Shown here: in pieces, positions 1 through 12,000 of the stretch
How positions within the stretch are numbered: position 1 is the first letter of the stretch
How the letters are laid out: each line of letters opens with the position of its first letter
Assembly: GCF_011745365.1 (NCBI RefSeq)
Contig: NW_024468913.1
Span: 3,782,001 to 3,846,000 of the forward strand
DNA: 64,000 nucleotides
Reading direction: 5' to 3'
From: Cryphonectria parasitica EP155
Lineage: Eukaryota > Ascomycota > Sordariomycetes > Diaporthales > Cryphonectriaceae
Position numbers and translations under genes: made by a program
Notes under the pieces: generated by a model
What the model was told of the DNA's origin: nothing
Seen by the model: the letters and a program-made list of their open reading frames with translations, nothing else
The model's database searches: none

Positions 1-30
1 CTGGAATTCATCCTCGTGGCTCACACCAAC

Positions 31-576
31 CTAGGGTGTGTGCCGTTGATAGATGATCAGGCTCTGGCAGCTGGCACTTATGGTCTCAACGAGGGAGGAG
101 ATCTCATTTCGAGCCTTAGTGGTGAGGCCATTCTGGCACCGTGCCACATAACGGACAAGTGCGAGTTGCTGATGGACGTCTGTCATATGCTTGCAGCATT
201 AGAATCTATACAGACAGATTTTGAGGGTAGGGACAGGAAGAAATGGTATCCAATTACTGGTGGGTTCAATGTCGGAGGCATAGAGCAGGGACTGGGTTGA
301 AGGCTGTTCGGGCTCAGTGTCGAGCTGTCGAATCAAGAGGTCGCAAAACCCCGTATCGAGCAGGGAGCGAAGCCAGTGGTATTGGTCATGGTAAAATAGG
401 GCCAGTGCTTGCATCTTCTGGAAGTCCTCCTTCAGGCCCGTGATACGCTGCTGGCTCTGCTGGTAGATGCGAGCGATGAGGATAGCCACCAGGACACGAA
501 TAGCGAGAGGCAGAACGGGGAGGACGCGTTCTGCGACCTCGAAGAGGGCGAGGATGGCGAGGATGTAGAACAACAT
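31..576 (-). CDS. Small hypothetical membrane-associated protein
   Basis: Proposed exons are 576-258 and 179-31, giving 155 residues. The first 37 or so residues are strongly hydrophobic (Leu/Ile/Val/Ala), suggesting a membrane anchor. The rest is charged and helical-looking (QQSQQRI, LKEDFQK), and the second exon again reads as an amphipathic helix. The intron (257-180) has donor GTAATT, branch-like TTCTAAT and acceptor ACAG. Removing it replaces an early stop with about 48 codons that look coding. A shorter intron starting at a GTCTGT donor also keeps frame, so a few residues at the junction are uncertain. I do not recognise the family and no function can be assigned. Confidence 0.55.
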
Positions 577-2298
577 TGTGAGTCCTGTTAATTTTGCAGA
601 ACCGATTCAGAGAATATGTGGTCGTGATGGATGTGTGCAGTATGGAGAGTCTGGCTGCGCAGTTGGAGGAAAGGAAAAGTGATGAATATCTTGGGGAAAT
701 GGTGGGCGTGTCTATATAGTAAAGATACAACCCCAAAAACTGCAGCCTGGAAACAGTGGGGGACAACGCGTTCAGTGAAGCGGTAAAGTTTCCATTTACA
801 GTGAGCAGGTCTGCTTTACCCATGGTAACTATCAGCATAATTCACAACTCCTTGACTCCCATTCTAAAGTAAAACTCACACCAAGAATACTGTTAAATGC
901 GTCTCGTGCCATTTAAGTACTGATTGAAGTTGTATTATCCACAGACCAGCGAGGCAACCCCTGCATAGGCCACACACAGCTCTTGTCCGATTCTTTTTTC
1001 TGATTGAGTCCGATGTTCGGTGTGTGGATTGGGTAGCATGTCCAGTGCAGCTGCAAATGCGGCGCGCTTCCATGGTCGTCATTCTCAGATACATCGCCAG
1101 AGTGACTGCTTCACCCCAATACTCAAAGTTATGATCACATCCCCTGGGATCATTTACCTTTGCGTTTTCGCCTCCAAAGCTGCACACGTTAGATAGAATG
1201 CAAAGTTCACTTGAATACTGGGGCATGAGCTGGAACTTTCTATGGTGAATGCTGCGGCAGATGGTTCAGTAAGAAGAATCAAAAGTAACGATCAATGTAT
1301 TTGCCCAATATCTATAACCACGGTGGAGAGAACAAAAAGTAAATATGTACAATGACCGTTTCCAAAGCAGCCACTTGACTTTGTTTAACAGCCATATTGA
1401 AACTTGAAACACCACTGACATATGAACAATCACAGTGTCAAGGGAACATTGGAGTTTGTTTCGCTAGATTCTCTAAACTTTTGTTGTGATGGCTCGAACC
1501 TTCGGCTGGATCAGGGATATGGAGCGGCCGACTGTCAGCACAGCTGACCAGCACGCCTTTCCGGCCTTTCGAAGTCAGCGATATTGAAAGTCCCTGTAAG
1601 TCTCCATCCTCCGTATGATGAAAAGAATCTGAAATATAGTCAGCCAGAGTTGGCGCCAAGCATGACTCTGTGTTTGCGACCACAGCCGCAGCCACAGCCG
1701 AGAATTTTCCCGCACTATCATCTAGATAGTTTGGTCAAATCGTATCGAGGAGGCAGCAGCTCAAAACACTATCAACATATAGTTTGGGTACCGTGTATCA
1801 GCCGTACTCCCGTGCATGACGGTAACGGCAACGCCGGCTTGGCTTCGATCACTGTTACAAGTGACGTTGAAATATCACGAGAATTGCTGCCTGGTCAGAC
1901 AACAAATCTTGCGCCAAAGCATGACGGTCATCTTTGAGCTGTGTTGGAAAAAGATCATGCTGAATTTTCATGAACATCTGCAGGTGTTATACATCAGGTG
2001 AAAGATTTCTGACTCAGCTCGACGAAGGCTCCTGGTAAGGGTCTGTTCCATTGGACGTCAATACGATGATGCCGTGAAGTTGGTGTCCATCAGCTGATAA
2101 ATGAGGCGTAGGGCTTGCTATCTTGTACTATGGCATTACTCATAGATGGTTACGGTCCACACCTCAACTTCAGGTCGTATATATTATTTACTTCCTCGTT
2201 CCCTTCTCTTGCCTGATAATGGAATCTGCTAACGAACGGAAGCGGTGAGAGAGAAAAAAGAAGACGAAACCTTGCGACACATAGTCTCACTCTGCAAC
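577..2298. other. Intergenic region, divergent promoters
   Basis: This stretch separates the minus-strand membrane protein from the plus-strand FAD oxidoreductase. The ORFs in it are short, and at least one of them (1438-1695, minus) lacks an ATG. A pyrimidine-rich stretch and TATATTATT at about 2180-2190 lie roughly 110 nt before the next start and may belong to its promoter. I see nothing else. Confidence 0.5.
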
Positions 2299-4614
2299 AT
2301 GGCCGCGGCGAGTCTAGCGTGGACTCATAAAGTCGACGAGCGTATCGGCATCATCAAAGACGGCCTTGGTGGGAATCAAAGTCTTGAAGCAAAGCTCCCC
2401 GGCCTCAAGAGCCTCTTGGACGATTATCTCGACGCACAGAATCCAGTAGGCACCGAGAACGACAAAGAAGGATTCCACCGCCGTCTGCTCCAGGTCTTCC
2501 GAGACTCCGAGGCCGACTTCACCTACGAGGACTGGTTGAAGAAGCTTGCCCCGGATGAGCAGGAAAGGATTGCCGGCTTCGTGAATGGAGACTCGGTGGA
2601 GAAAGTCTCCAGGGGTTATAAAGCTGCACCTAGCCTCGGTGTCCGTGAACATGTCGAGTTGATGATGAAGTCTCAGACCGATCCGATTGTGGCCGGACCA
2701 ATCACTGGTGACGCAGTGAAGTGGGAGGTGGAGGATGAAAAGGAGAGTCCTTTACGGAAGTTCCTGCATGAATTGGTCGAGCCTTTCCGACATCACGAGA
2801 AAGGCTCCATCGTTGTAAGTATTCGTCTTGTCTTCGGCCCACCGAGCTCGCATGTATTGCTCATGCTGACCCTCTCTGGAGGTGTACAAAGATGCACCGT
2901 TCCAGAACTGGGGGCAGGACGTTGAATACATCCCAGCATATACGTGCATTCCTACTTCTCCGGATGGCATTCAGCAGATCGTCAAGTACGCCAAGTCACA
3001 AGACATGGGAGTGAGATGTGCTGGTTTTCGTGAGTAGTCCCGATTCATCCTTGGAAGAGGCTGTGATATAATCAAATTTGCTGACTGTGTTCATCAACAG
3101 GTCATTCCTGGGCCCCCATCTTCGGCCGCAAAGGACAGATCACAATCTCGCTCCTCCCACTGCACGAGGTGACCAAGCTCCCCAATTTTACAGCCCTTAG
3201 CAAAGCCCTGCCCGAGGCTAAGCCGACTGAGCTGGAAACGATCGAGGTTGTCGAGGGCACGCCTCGAGTAGCAGGAAACACCCTAGTGCGCATCGGTGTG
3301 AGCACCACAAACGAGCGTCTCCGGCGCTGGTGTGTCGAGAAGGGCAAATACTCGTTGCCGCTCAATGTGATCATGGTCGAGATGACCATCGGTGGCACGA
3401 ACGGTCCCATCTGCCATGGCGCAGGGCGGCAGCACCCGACACTTAGCGATCTCGTCCGCAAGGTTGAGTATGTTGATTGCAACGGTATGCTGCGCGTCGT
3501 CGAGGACTCAGAGCACCTCAGGGCGGCGAGCGGGTGCTTCGGCCTAATGGGTGTGATCACGCACCTCACGCTCGAGTTTCAGCCTATGACTTATGCGCTC
3601 ATGAACCCACAGAAGGTCCCTGTGACCCGTGCTGTCCCGCCGCCCGACGACATGCGGGAGGAGGACATTCCGCCCGCCCTGAGGATCAATATCACGCCTG
3701 AACAGCGCAGGGCTGATATCGAGGCCTTTGAGAAACACTGCACCGATGACTACTATGTCGAGTACTTTTGGTTTCCCTATGCCGACAATTCTTGGGTCAA
3801 CAATTGGAACACCACGGAGGATTCAGCCGGCGTGATTGACTATCCCAACGAGGCCGAGACATTGTTCATGTTCATCAGCCAGTTTACGCTAAATGTGCTG
3901 CAGTACTCCAAGGTCATCAACGAGCTCATCCATGCTGTGGATCTTGACACGGCGGCCGTGACGCTGCTGTCGCGCGCAGCGATGCTTGCGCTCCCACACT
4001 GGGACAAGCCGGTCAAGACATACCTCACAGACGCCCTGCACTTCCAGCGTGGGATCCAGAACGTGAGGGTGCTGGACGTGGAGGTCGAGATGCAGCTCCT
4101 GCCCATGAAGGAGAACCCGAGCAGGCCAGACTTGCACCTGGTGCGGAGGGCCTGGTGGGATGCGATCCTGGAATGCTATCGACACAGCGATACCTGCCCG
4201 CAGCGGATGCCGCTCGAGATGCGCATCATGGGCGGCAGTGAGGTGATCATGGCGCCGCAGAGGGGCAACAGCCTGGGCACATGCTCGATCGAGGTCCTCA
4301 CCCTCGAGAATGCGAAAGATCTGTGGAAGCCGTATGCCGAGGGGGTGTTGGCCAAGTGGTTGAACTACAGAGACGGCGAGGGCAAGCTGGTGAGGGCGAG
4401 GCCGCACTGGGCGAAGCAGTGGGCTGGGCTAGAGGTGGAGGGGAGGCCGTGGGTGGAGAAGTTGAAGGAGGTGGATTACAGGGATGAGATTGTCGAGTTC
4501 AAGAAGGTCCTCGGCGAGATCGGGAGGGCGCATGGCTGGACGCTGGCGGATCTGAAGAAGCGGTTCTCGAATGATGTGCTCGATGGTTTGTATTTTGACG
4601 ATGTTCATGTTTAG
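2299..4614 (+). CDS. FAD-binding PCMH oxidoreductase, sugar-lactone oxidase-like (ALO/GULO superfamily)
   Basis: Exons 2299-2814, 2882-3029 and 3101-4614 give 725 residues. The two introns (67 and 71 nt) have GTAAGT and GTGAGT donors. From about residue 190 the protein follows the vanillyl-alcohol/aldonolactone oxidase plan. It starts with the FAD-site entry (YTCIPTSPDGIQQIVKYA, then FRHSW), continues with a Gly-rich cofactor loop (GGTNGPICHGAG) and ends with the HWAK motif near residue 657. That C-terminal HWxK motif is typical of D-arabinono- and gulono-lactone oxidases. Such enzymes oxidise a sugar lactone with O2 and produce H2O2. The first 170 to 190 residues are an extra charged helical region that standard ALO enzymes lack. 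I placed the start at the first ATG (CAACATGG); the frame extends upstream to a GTG, which is not used here. No signal peptide is obvious. The substrate is unknown. Confidence 0.8.
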
Positions 4615-5141
4615 TTTTGCCCGCTCAAAGGTTTTATCCTGTGTTTTAAAAATTATCAAGGAATGCTCTAGACGTCGAGATTTGAGTTCTGCCATGTTTT
4701 ATGCTCTTCACTCTCGGCAACTTGACATTTGATTCAATTCAGAATTTGACTGGCCAATTGGATCAAAGGTCGATTGCCCTGTCCTTGAAGGTGTTCGGTA
4801 AAACTCAACGATGATGATGACAATGTCTACAACAAGTTGGAAAATTCTTATCAGGAAGTCTATAGACAAATATTATGGTGCCTGGGTGTGCCGATCCCGA
4901 GGACAAACGGCCAAATGCGGAGTCATGAGTTATCCATCGATGCTGCAACAACCAAAACTCAGCGGACCAACTTGACACTTTCTTATCATAAAAAATATAG
5001 AATTCCCAAACATGATTTGATCCAAGACGTATTATTACTGTTGAATCCTCTCTACCAGTCAATCATCAAAAGCATGACCTCGTGGGCTGCGCATGACAAG
5101 CACCGGCATCTCCAGACATTTTTGCGGCCTCATGGGTCACG
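4615..5141. other. Intergenic region
   Basis: This is the AT-richer gap between two plus-strand genes. It carries the 3' end of the FAD oxidoreductase and the promoter of the amidase. I see no convincing coding sequence or repeat. Confidence 0.5.
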
Positions 5142-6830
5142 ATGAGGGCAATGCAAACAGCAAGATTGCCCTCTCTATTAAGAGCCACCATCCTCGTGTG
5201 TGCATTCAGCATAGAAAGTAAGGCATTCTCCCTCCACGACCCTTTCGACATCCGCGAGGCGACCATCGACAGCATACACAACGCCCTGTCCACCGGGACG
5301 ACAACATGCCGCGAAATAGTCAGCTCCTACCTCGCCCGCATAGAAGCGCTCAACCCAACCATCAACGCGATAACAAGCCTCAACCCAGACGCTCTCACCA
5401 TCGCAGACAGCATGGACCTCCAGATAGCACAGGGCAATGCCTCCCTCCCGCTCTTCTGCATCCCGATCCTGGCCAAGGACAACTACGACGTCACGCCTAT
5501 GGACACAACCGGTTCATGCCTCGCTTTAGCAGGAAACAAGCCCACCCAGGACGCACCGACAATCAGGGCCCTGAAAGAGGCGGGCGCCATTGTCCTGGGC
5601 AAGACAAATATGCACGAACTCGCCCTCGAAGGCCTCGCCGTCTCCTCTCTCGGCGGGCAGACCCTCAACCCTTACGATCTGACGCGCACACCAGGCGGGA
5701 GCAGCGGCGGCAGCGGGGCAGCGGTGGCAGCCAACCTCGCCCTGCTTGCCTTGGGGACAGACACGGTCAACAGTCTTCGCAGCCCGGCGGCGTCAAACTC
5801 GCTTTTCAGTTTTCGGCCCACACGGGGGCTGTTGTCGAGGGCTGGTGTGATTCCTGTCAGTTTCACGCAGGACGCGGTGGGTGCTATGGCCAGGACGGTG
5901 CGCGACCTGGCGGCTGTGCTGACGGTGATGGCTGGTGTGGGGTATGACGACGACGATGATGCAACGGCTTTGATACCGCCGGAAGTCGTGGGTAGAGACT
6001 ATACTGCTGCGCTGTTGAGGGAAGGGGGGCTGAAGGGACTGAGGCTAGGGCTCGTGCAAGGCTTCTTCAACCACACCGACTCGAGTGAGACGACGCCAGT
6101 GAATAGAGTTATGATGGATATGGTAAGCAAGCTGGAAGGTGCGGGGGCTGTGGTCGTGAATGTGACGGAGGCCATCTACAATGCTACGGCCATCAGCGCG
6201 GCGATGGATGTCCAGGCTTTCGAGTATCGTGAGGGCCTCAATCATTATCTTAGTAGTGGGCAGAACGCCTCTGGACCCCGGCCAGCGACCTTCGAGGAGA
6301 TATACAGCAGCGGGAAATTCCTGGTCCTACCTCTCCAGTACTCTTTCATCAACAACTCTCTCGTCTCTTCCATGTCCAACGCCTCGTACCTCGCGGCCCA
6401 GCGCAGGATCCAGGACCTCACGAGTACGCTACAAGCAACATTTTCTACCAATACTCTCGACGCTCTTATCTACCCTGAACAAAAGAACCTTGTCGTTCGG
6501 GTAGGCTCGCCGTCCCAGAGTGGACGCAACGGCATCCTCGCCGCGCTGACAGGATCGCCAGTGGTGGTTGTGCCGGCTGGGTTCTCGAGCCCGACCGCAG
6601 AGGCGCCGATTGGAGTGCCCATCGGCATGGAAATACTGGGTCTGCCCTGGAGTGAGGATAGGCTGCTGAATATTGCCCAGGCAATAGGCGAACTGGCGCC
6701 GGTGAGGAGGATGCCTCCTGCTGCGAACAGGACAGTAGAAGTTCGGGGAGGTGGGTATAAGAGCGTTCCGGAGGTGACGCCGTTGGCAAATATACCGCCG
6801 CAATACTCTCTTGGGAGGCTGTACACTTGA
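5142..6830 (+). CDS. Amidase-signature family hydrolase, probably secreted
   Basis: A single exon encodes 562 residues. An N-terminal hydrophobic segment (LLRATILVCAFS) suggests a signal peptide. The Ser-cisSer-Lys triad of the amidase-signature family is visible with correct spacing: Lys112 in LAKDNYD, cis-Ser187 in PGGSSGGSG and nucleophile Ser211 in NSLRSPA. The 75 and 24 residue intervals match fatty acid amide hydrolase. The downstream FRPTRGLLSRAG block is also conserved. The enzyme is expected to hydrolyse amide bonds; the substrate cannot be told from sequence. Many N-x-S/T sites agree with secretion. A second ATG lies three codons after the first. The family is certain; substrate and localisation are inference. 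Confidence 0.9.
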   Translation: MRAMQTARLPSLLRATILVCAFSIESKAFSLHDPFDIREATIDSIHNALSTGTTTCREIVSSYLARIEALNPTINAITSLNPDALTIADSMDLQIAQGNASLPLFCIPILAKDNYDVTPMDTTGSCLALAGNKPTQDAPTIRALKEAGAIVLGKTNMHELALEGLAVSSLGGQTLNPYDLTRTPGGSSGGSGAAVAANLALLALGTDTVNSLRSPAASNSLFSFRPTRGLLSRAGVIPVSFTQDAVGAMARTVRDLAAVLTVMAGVGYDDDDDATALIPPEVVGRDYTAALLREGGLKGLRLGLVQGFFNHTDSSETTPVNRVMMDMVSKLEGAGAVVVNVTEAIYNATAISAAMDVQAFEYREGLNHYLSSGQNASGPRPATFEEIYSSGKFLVLPLQYSFINNSLVSSMSNASYLAAQRRIQDLTSTLQATFSTNTLDALIYPEQKNLVVRVGSPSQSGRNGILAALTGSPVVVVPAGFSSPTAEAPIGVPIGMEILGLPWSEDRLLNIAQAIGELAPVRRMPPAANRTVEVRGGGYKSVPEVTPLANIPPQYSLGRLYT

Positions 6831-7437
6831 TTCCGAGCCCGAGAGCGCAGAGAGGGGTTCGTTGCGTGTATCTGAGTGAGGTGCTATCGAGATCTTGTAT
6901 ATGTTTTAGCCAATATATATATCAGGAAACATATTCGACTTCCAATGAAGAAGAATACCAAAATTCTCTCTCTTTCGTTACCACAGCACTCCACAATTTC
7001 ACAATCCTCACAGCGCTCTTGGATTGAACAGATTATGGGTTGGTCATCAGTACCATAGGCCAAAGATGCTCAAACATGCCAGGTGGTGATGGATATTATC
7101 CTGTATCATGACGTAGATCTCGCTCTGTACTTGGATGAACCTAGGGTTTGGTTTGCATGGCGATATGCATTGTCATCAATACTGAGATGCTGCACAACTG
7201 TATAGATGGTTTGGCAAGCTTGATGTGCAGAAGGGAGGGCGCAGGGATAACATTGGCAAGGGACCCACCCACACCCACCTGCCAAGGGCCCATAGCTCCC
7301 ACTCCCCTCTGTGACAGCCTGGCCCACAGCTATCCGAATAGGGAAGGAATGACAGCATTGGCCCAACCCATTTTCAACCTCACCCGTTTATTTCGCAGCG
7401 ACATCTTTTTCTCTACCACATCGCATAATCCTCCACC
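6831..7437. other. Intergenic region
   Basis: It holds the 3' end of the amidase gene and the promoter of the FMP46 gene. A CT-rich stretch precedes the CCACCATG start at 7438. I see no additional gene. Confidence 0.5.
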
Positions 7438-8027
7438 ATGTTCGGCTTCGTGAGTATCATTATGACTCCTGCAGCTTTGGCTGCTTCTGTACCGCATATG
7501 AATAGCTAATTGAATCTTCCTGAACAGCGCAAGACCAAAGACATCGTCACGCTCTTCCACAAGGCCAACTCCCCAGCTTCGGTGCGAGTTGCGTCCCTCC
7601 TCAAGCAAGCCTCCGCCAATGCTGCCGAACATGCCACCGAAGACCAGGCCAGCGACCACTCAGCTCAGACAACACCAGAGCGTGCCGAGTTCGATTTGAA
7701 CATCACCGAGGACCCGCCTACTTCCGACCAGGTCCAGACCATCCTGGAGTACGTAGGCAAGCACAACGTTGGCTCTATAATCAAGGGTGCCTCGTCTGAG
7801 AGCGAGGCCATGAAGCTGTTCAAGCAGAGCGCAGAGAGCTTCCAGAGGCCTGTGGTATGTCTTGGTCTTATCACCTGTCTTTTCCTGGCCAGCCTTTTGC
7901 TGAGCCATCGAGGGGTCGACTTTCGGATGCTAACGTGAGGCAGACGGTGGACTGGAACAACGGCAAGGCTGTTGCTGGCGCTGACGAGTCCAAGATCATA
8001 AAGATGCTGAACCAGCTTCCTAAATAA
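7438..8027 (+). CDS. FMP46: Mitochondrial thioredoxin-fold protein FMP46 (DUF1687)
   Basis: Exons 7438-7449, 7528-7854 and 7944-8027 give 140 residues. The first exon encodes only MFGF. It joins in phase to RKTKDIVTLFHKANSPAS, the conserved start of the fungal FMP46/DUF1687 family, a thioredoxin-like group found in mitochondria and annotated as putative redox proteins. The middle includes the usual DPPTSDQVQTILEY segment, and the last exon has the VDWNNGKAVAG block. No CxxC motif is seen, so dithiol redox chemistry is not supported by the sequence. Introns have GTGAGT and GTATGT donors, and the second has a GCTAAC branch site. The start context CCACCATG is strong. Confidence 0.9.
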
Positions 8028-9027
8028 AGTCAGGACAGTCTCTTGGCAAACTTCTGTACAAAATGAGATTCCCCTCTGTTCCACTCGAACGATTTTCTGT
8101 CAAGCAATGTTGTGAATTGCCTTATTTTCATCATCTACCCCACTTGCAGTGTCTTTCCTCTCAAAGTCTTATCTGGCAATCCACGTTCTTACAGGGCCGT
8201 AAACAGCCATAGCTTGAAATGCCCCCTCAACTCCTTCTTGATTAACCAGAAAAGCAACCTTGCAAAGCTGTGATCTTCTAGGCAGCGTTGTACATGTGAT
8301 GGGCTGCAGCGATAGTGACTTTGTGTCTCAGGGCATGAAAGAATACAGAGGCAGGCCGTCACGATCGGAGGCTAACCCACTGGTATAAAACTGGTTGCCG
8401 CAGAAAAGACCAAATGAGACTGCTCAGACCCCATTGAAGGTATGCCACCTGCATCTTTTCTACTTCACTTTCCCTGTCGTCTACAAATTCTTCTTTGACT
8501 ACACAGAAGACGCTGACTTGGATCTGGGAAGTTGCCTGAGTCTCATCATGCTTTGACTGTTCCGTCTACTGCTGGGCCAATCTCAGGAGATTTCTGGAAA
8601 TCTCAGGCATGGCTGCAGCTCACCTCGACGCTCATTCACTGCCCACCCACCCCTTTGATGAAATCGATCATTTTGAAGGCAGGCAACTTCACCAGGCTGG
8701 GGCTCACAGTATCGACAGCTGCAGCTGCTCCTTCACATCCATCCTCCACCAGATATGAAGTGGCTGCCCTACAAATATTTTCCCCCACACACTTCATTTT
8801 TGCAATTTCGACTCTAGGTTCCAACCAGATCTCCAACTTCTTCCACATCCACCACACTTCCAACTGTCTGTGTCTAATGCATTCACAGTCTCAACAACCA
8901 AGCTTTAAATCTTCTTCTGCTCTGTACCATCACAATTATTTTGTGTCATTGCAACTCTCTCTTCTCGTCCACTCTCTCAGCTTGTCTATCAGCTGTCCCA
9001 TCAATCAGTTGCTCCCAATCCAACACA
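8028..9027. other. Intergenic region with promoter of the large gene
   Basis: This kilobase precedes the 1956-residue protein gene. It is pyrimidine-rich and rich in short CT/TTC tracts, as expected for a long fungal 5' leader. The plus-strand ORF at 8532-9047 (opening on a non-ATG codon) overlaps the start of the real gene in another frame and is not credible. Confidence 0.5.
8384..8390 (+). promoter_or_regulatory. Candidate TATA box
   Basis: TATAAAA sits in the context CTGGTATAAAACTGG, about 640 nt before the ATG at 9028. If used, the transcript would have a long 5' leader. This is sequence match only. Confidence 0.3.
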
Positions 9028-12000
9028 ATGGCTTGCAGCTGGGCTGAGCAGACCAGTAACCTGGTGGAGCACAACTCCATCCTACCTCGCGTCCCAGACC
9101 CGTCTTCGCATCCCAACGGCGGTGGCCAGAATGACAAAATCAAGTGGAATTACGTGAAGCTGAAGGGCGGCATGACTATGATCGAGCCCGTCATGGGCTT
9201 CTATCGTAACCCGCCTCCCCTCGCCAAGTGTCGCTGGACAACTAACAATGGTCAACACGAGCCGGTCATGTTCGAGAAGAACATCTTGAAGCTGCCAGAT
9301 CGAACGCTGACCAAGTGGAACGACGAGAAACTCGCGGCCGAGGCTAGCAAGTACCAAGAACTGTACTGGGAGGAAATGAAGACGCTGGTCCGCCCTGAGT
9401 CTTTCGAGGACCTCTACGAGTACTTCGACAGCATGACTCTCTGGATGAATGGCGCTTACAACATGTGGAACTTGGTCAACATGCTCGTGACCCACGCGCA
9501 CAACCAAATGCCTTTGATCCGCCAGGAGTGGAAGCAGGCCATTGATGCCTACGTCTACGATTTCTTCTACAACCACCCTTATGCCTACTACAATCGCCAG
9601 GCCCTCTGCCAGTGGAACGGTGTGGGTGACCCAGTCAACTCGATCGCCTTCCAGAACTGGCCCAACTTTGATTTGGACGGTCTCAACCTGGAGCAGGAGA
9701 ACATGGCTCGCGAGGCGCTGATCTCTCAGTACATCTATCTCACTGGCAAGCAGGTCAATGTCCCCCAGTACTACCCATTCTTCCCCCGTCCTGTTGCTGA
9801 GAACAGTGACGCGTCTCGCGGCGCGTTCAACGAGGTCGCGCCACAGCTGACTGCTGTCACGCCCGCTGCTAACACAAAGCCTCAGAAGCAGGCAACCCCG
9901 TTGCCTGTTTATGAGCGTCAAGGCGCAGCGCTAACTGTCTCTGGTGGTGCCAATGCCAAACCTGTAGTGGCAATCGGCCAGCCTACTACAGGTCGCACCT
10001 CGTCGCCTTCGGCCATCCTCACTAGCATTCCCGAGGAGCCTACTACTACTGCCAACAAGGCTATCGAAACCCTGACCGGCTCTGCGTCGTCTAACCCTCT
10101 CGAGTTGGCTGAGAAGACCCAAGACGCTGCCCCGAAGCCGCAGGAATCTGCTCCAAAGATTGTCACCAAGCAGGCTACATCTGAGCGCACCGAGATCATT
10201 CGTGATCGCAAGGACAGCAACGGTTCTAGCGACAAGCTGTTCTTCAACCCTGACTCTTCTCCTGATCGGCTCCAAGTCGAAGGCCGATCACTCTCGATTG
10301 TGTCGGCCCCTGATCAAGGCCCAGAACCCATGTTTGACAACACTGGAGCCGGTAATTCGAAGCGTTGTGCAAGCGAGGCGCCTGCTGTCATGAGAAACAG
10401 GTATGAGACAGGACAGACGAACGTTCAGGTACGGGAGCCTAGCCAGGTCCCTGCCGCCGTGAATATGAGACGGACTTCATGGCAAGGGCCTTACAAACCT
10501 GCTTCTGTACAGTTGTGCCCAATGATGGAGCAGGGTCCGCCGACAGACGCTCACCAGCACCAGCACCCCAACCAGACAGTGCCATGCCAAGCTCAGCCGA
10601 TGATGGGGCCGTCTCCGCCTCGTTCTTCTTACCCGCCTCACCACCCTCAGTCAACCTTCGGTCCTCCCAATGCCATGATGCGGCCGCCTCCCGGTCCTTT
10701 CTCTGGTCCACACGGCTTCTACCCGGGAGGCGGTCCTCCATTTACTTCTGGTAGGGACATGACACCTGGAGGACGACCTCTAGAAATGTGCCACAACCAG
10801 ATGCCTACGCGACCGCCTGACATGGACACACCTCAGTTTGGTCATCCACAGGGACCACCAATAAGCATGCCTCCTCACCTCATGGGACCTCCTCTCCAAG
10901 GCCTTCCCAAGCAGAGCCCTCCCATGTACCAAGAAAATGGGTACGGCCCTCCAACACCGAGGCATAATGGTGGACACACCCGTTTCGAAGGACCTGGCGA
11001 CAAGAGAAACCACAACAAGAAGATGGGTGGCCGTCGTGATAGCGTCCTCTCCACTGGATCTCGCAAGGTTCGTGATGATCCGATCCACGGCGCCATCTAC
11101 GCTCTGAAGGATGCCCGCAGGGGTAGTAGCAGCAATGTCTCCTCGGGTCGTGCGCCTTCGAATGGCTGCGATCCTGATCCGGAGCACGGCAATGTCGGCG
11201 TCACATCGCAATGCAACAATGCGTGGGCTCAGGGTCGCTGTTACGAAGAACTGTTTGCCTGCGCCTTTGACGAGTGTCCTTGCCCACGCTGTGCTCAGGC
11301 TACGACAAGTTTGTTCATTGCGCTTCGTGGCTCAACCAGAATAGAAACTCAAGACTTGCGAAATGCCCTCATGAAGCAATTTGCCAAGTTTAGACCTGTT
11401 TCTGTCAAACGCAAGAGGAGCGCACCGCAGGCGCTTGTCACATTCCAGAACGATGTTGATGCGATTCGAGCTATCCAAGATGCATGCAGTAAAGAGGACA
11501 AGACCATCAAGAATCTGGGAGTGGTGGGCCGAGTTTGGTATCCTCTCTTCTCGAAGCACTACACTCCAAACACCTCTGAAAACCCTACCGGCCAGCCGAA
11601 GCAGCTGTTCGAGGTCCAGAGCCACATGCGCTCGTCCGACACCCGAGACCGTCGAGACTCGAACCCATTCCGTAGTCAACCGCCAACGGAGCAACCCATT
11701 GGTCGTACCTTCACTGACGAACCTCAGGGCCCAATCCAGCACGGTAGCTTTGCGCAACCTCCACCCAACATGGGACAATTTCCTCCACCGGGCTTCCCGG
11801 CCATGAACGGTGTGTCATACCAGCCAATGGGCTTCATGCCGCCGCGCACATTGTGGGAGCCGCCTGCGTCTCCGCGTCGACAATTGAGCACAGCTATGTC
11901 TTGTGCCAAGGTTGAACAGGAGCACGCCGCGACTCAGCCATGCCTGAAGACGGGCCAGCGCACCTCTGAGATCCTGATGAAGGAAGACTGGCGGTCGAAA

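Noticed and set aside
16..300. Plus-strand 94-codon ORF at the left edge
   Set aside because: It does not begin with ATG and overlaps, in the opposite sense, the second exon of the small membrane protein, whose spliced frame reads better.
1438..1937. Opposing ORFs in the first intergenic region
   Set aside because: The minus-strand ORF lacks an ATG and neither ORF shows a recognisable domain.
2245..2298. Upstream GTG start for the FAD oxidoreductase
   Set aside because: Eukaryotic genes rarely use GTG; the first in-frame ATG is at 2299.
2299..6830. Possible biosynthetic gene cluster (FAD enzyme, amidase, hydrolases, MFS)
   Set aside because: No polyketide, peptide or terpene synthase and no pathway transcription factor; the candidates are scattered among housekeeping genes.
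8941..9027. Upstream TTG start for the 1956-residue protein
   Set aside because: Not an ATG; the upstream part is CT-rich leader sequence.
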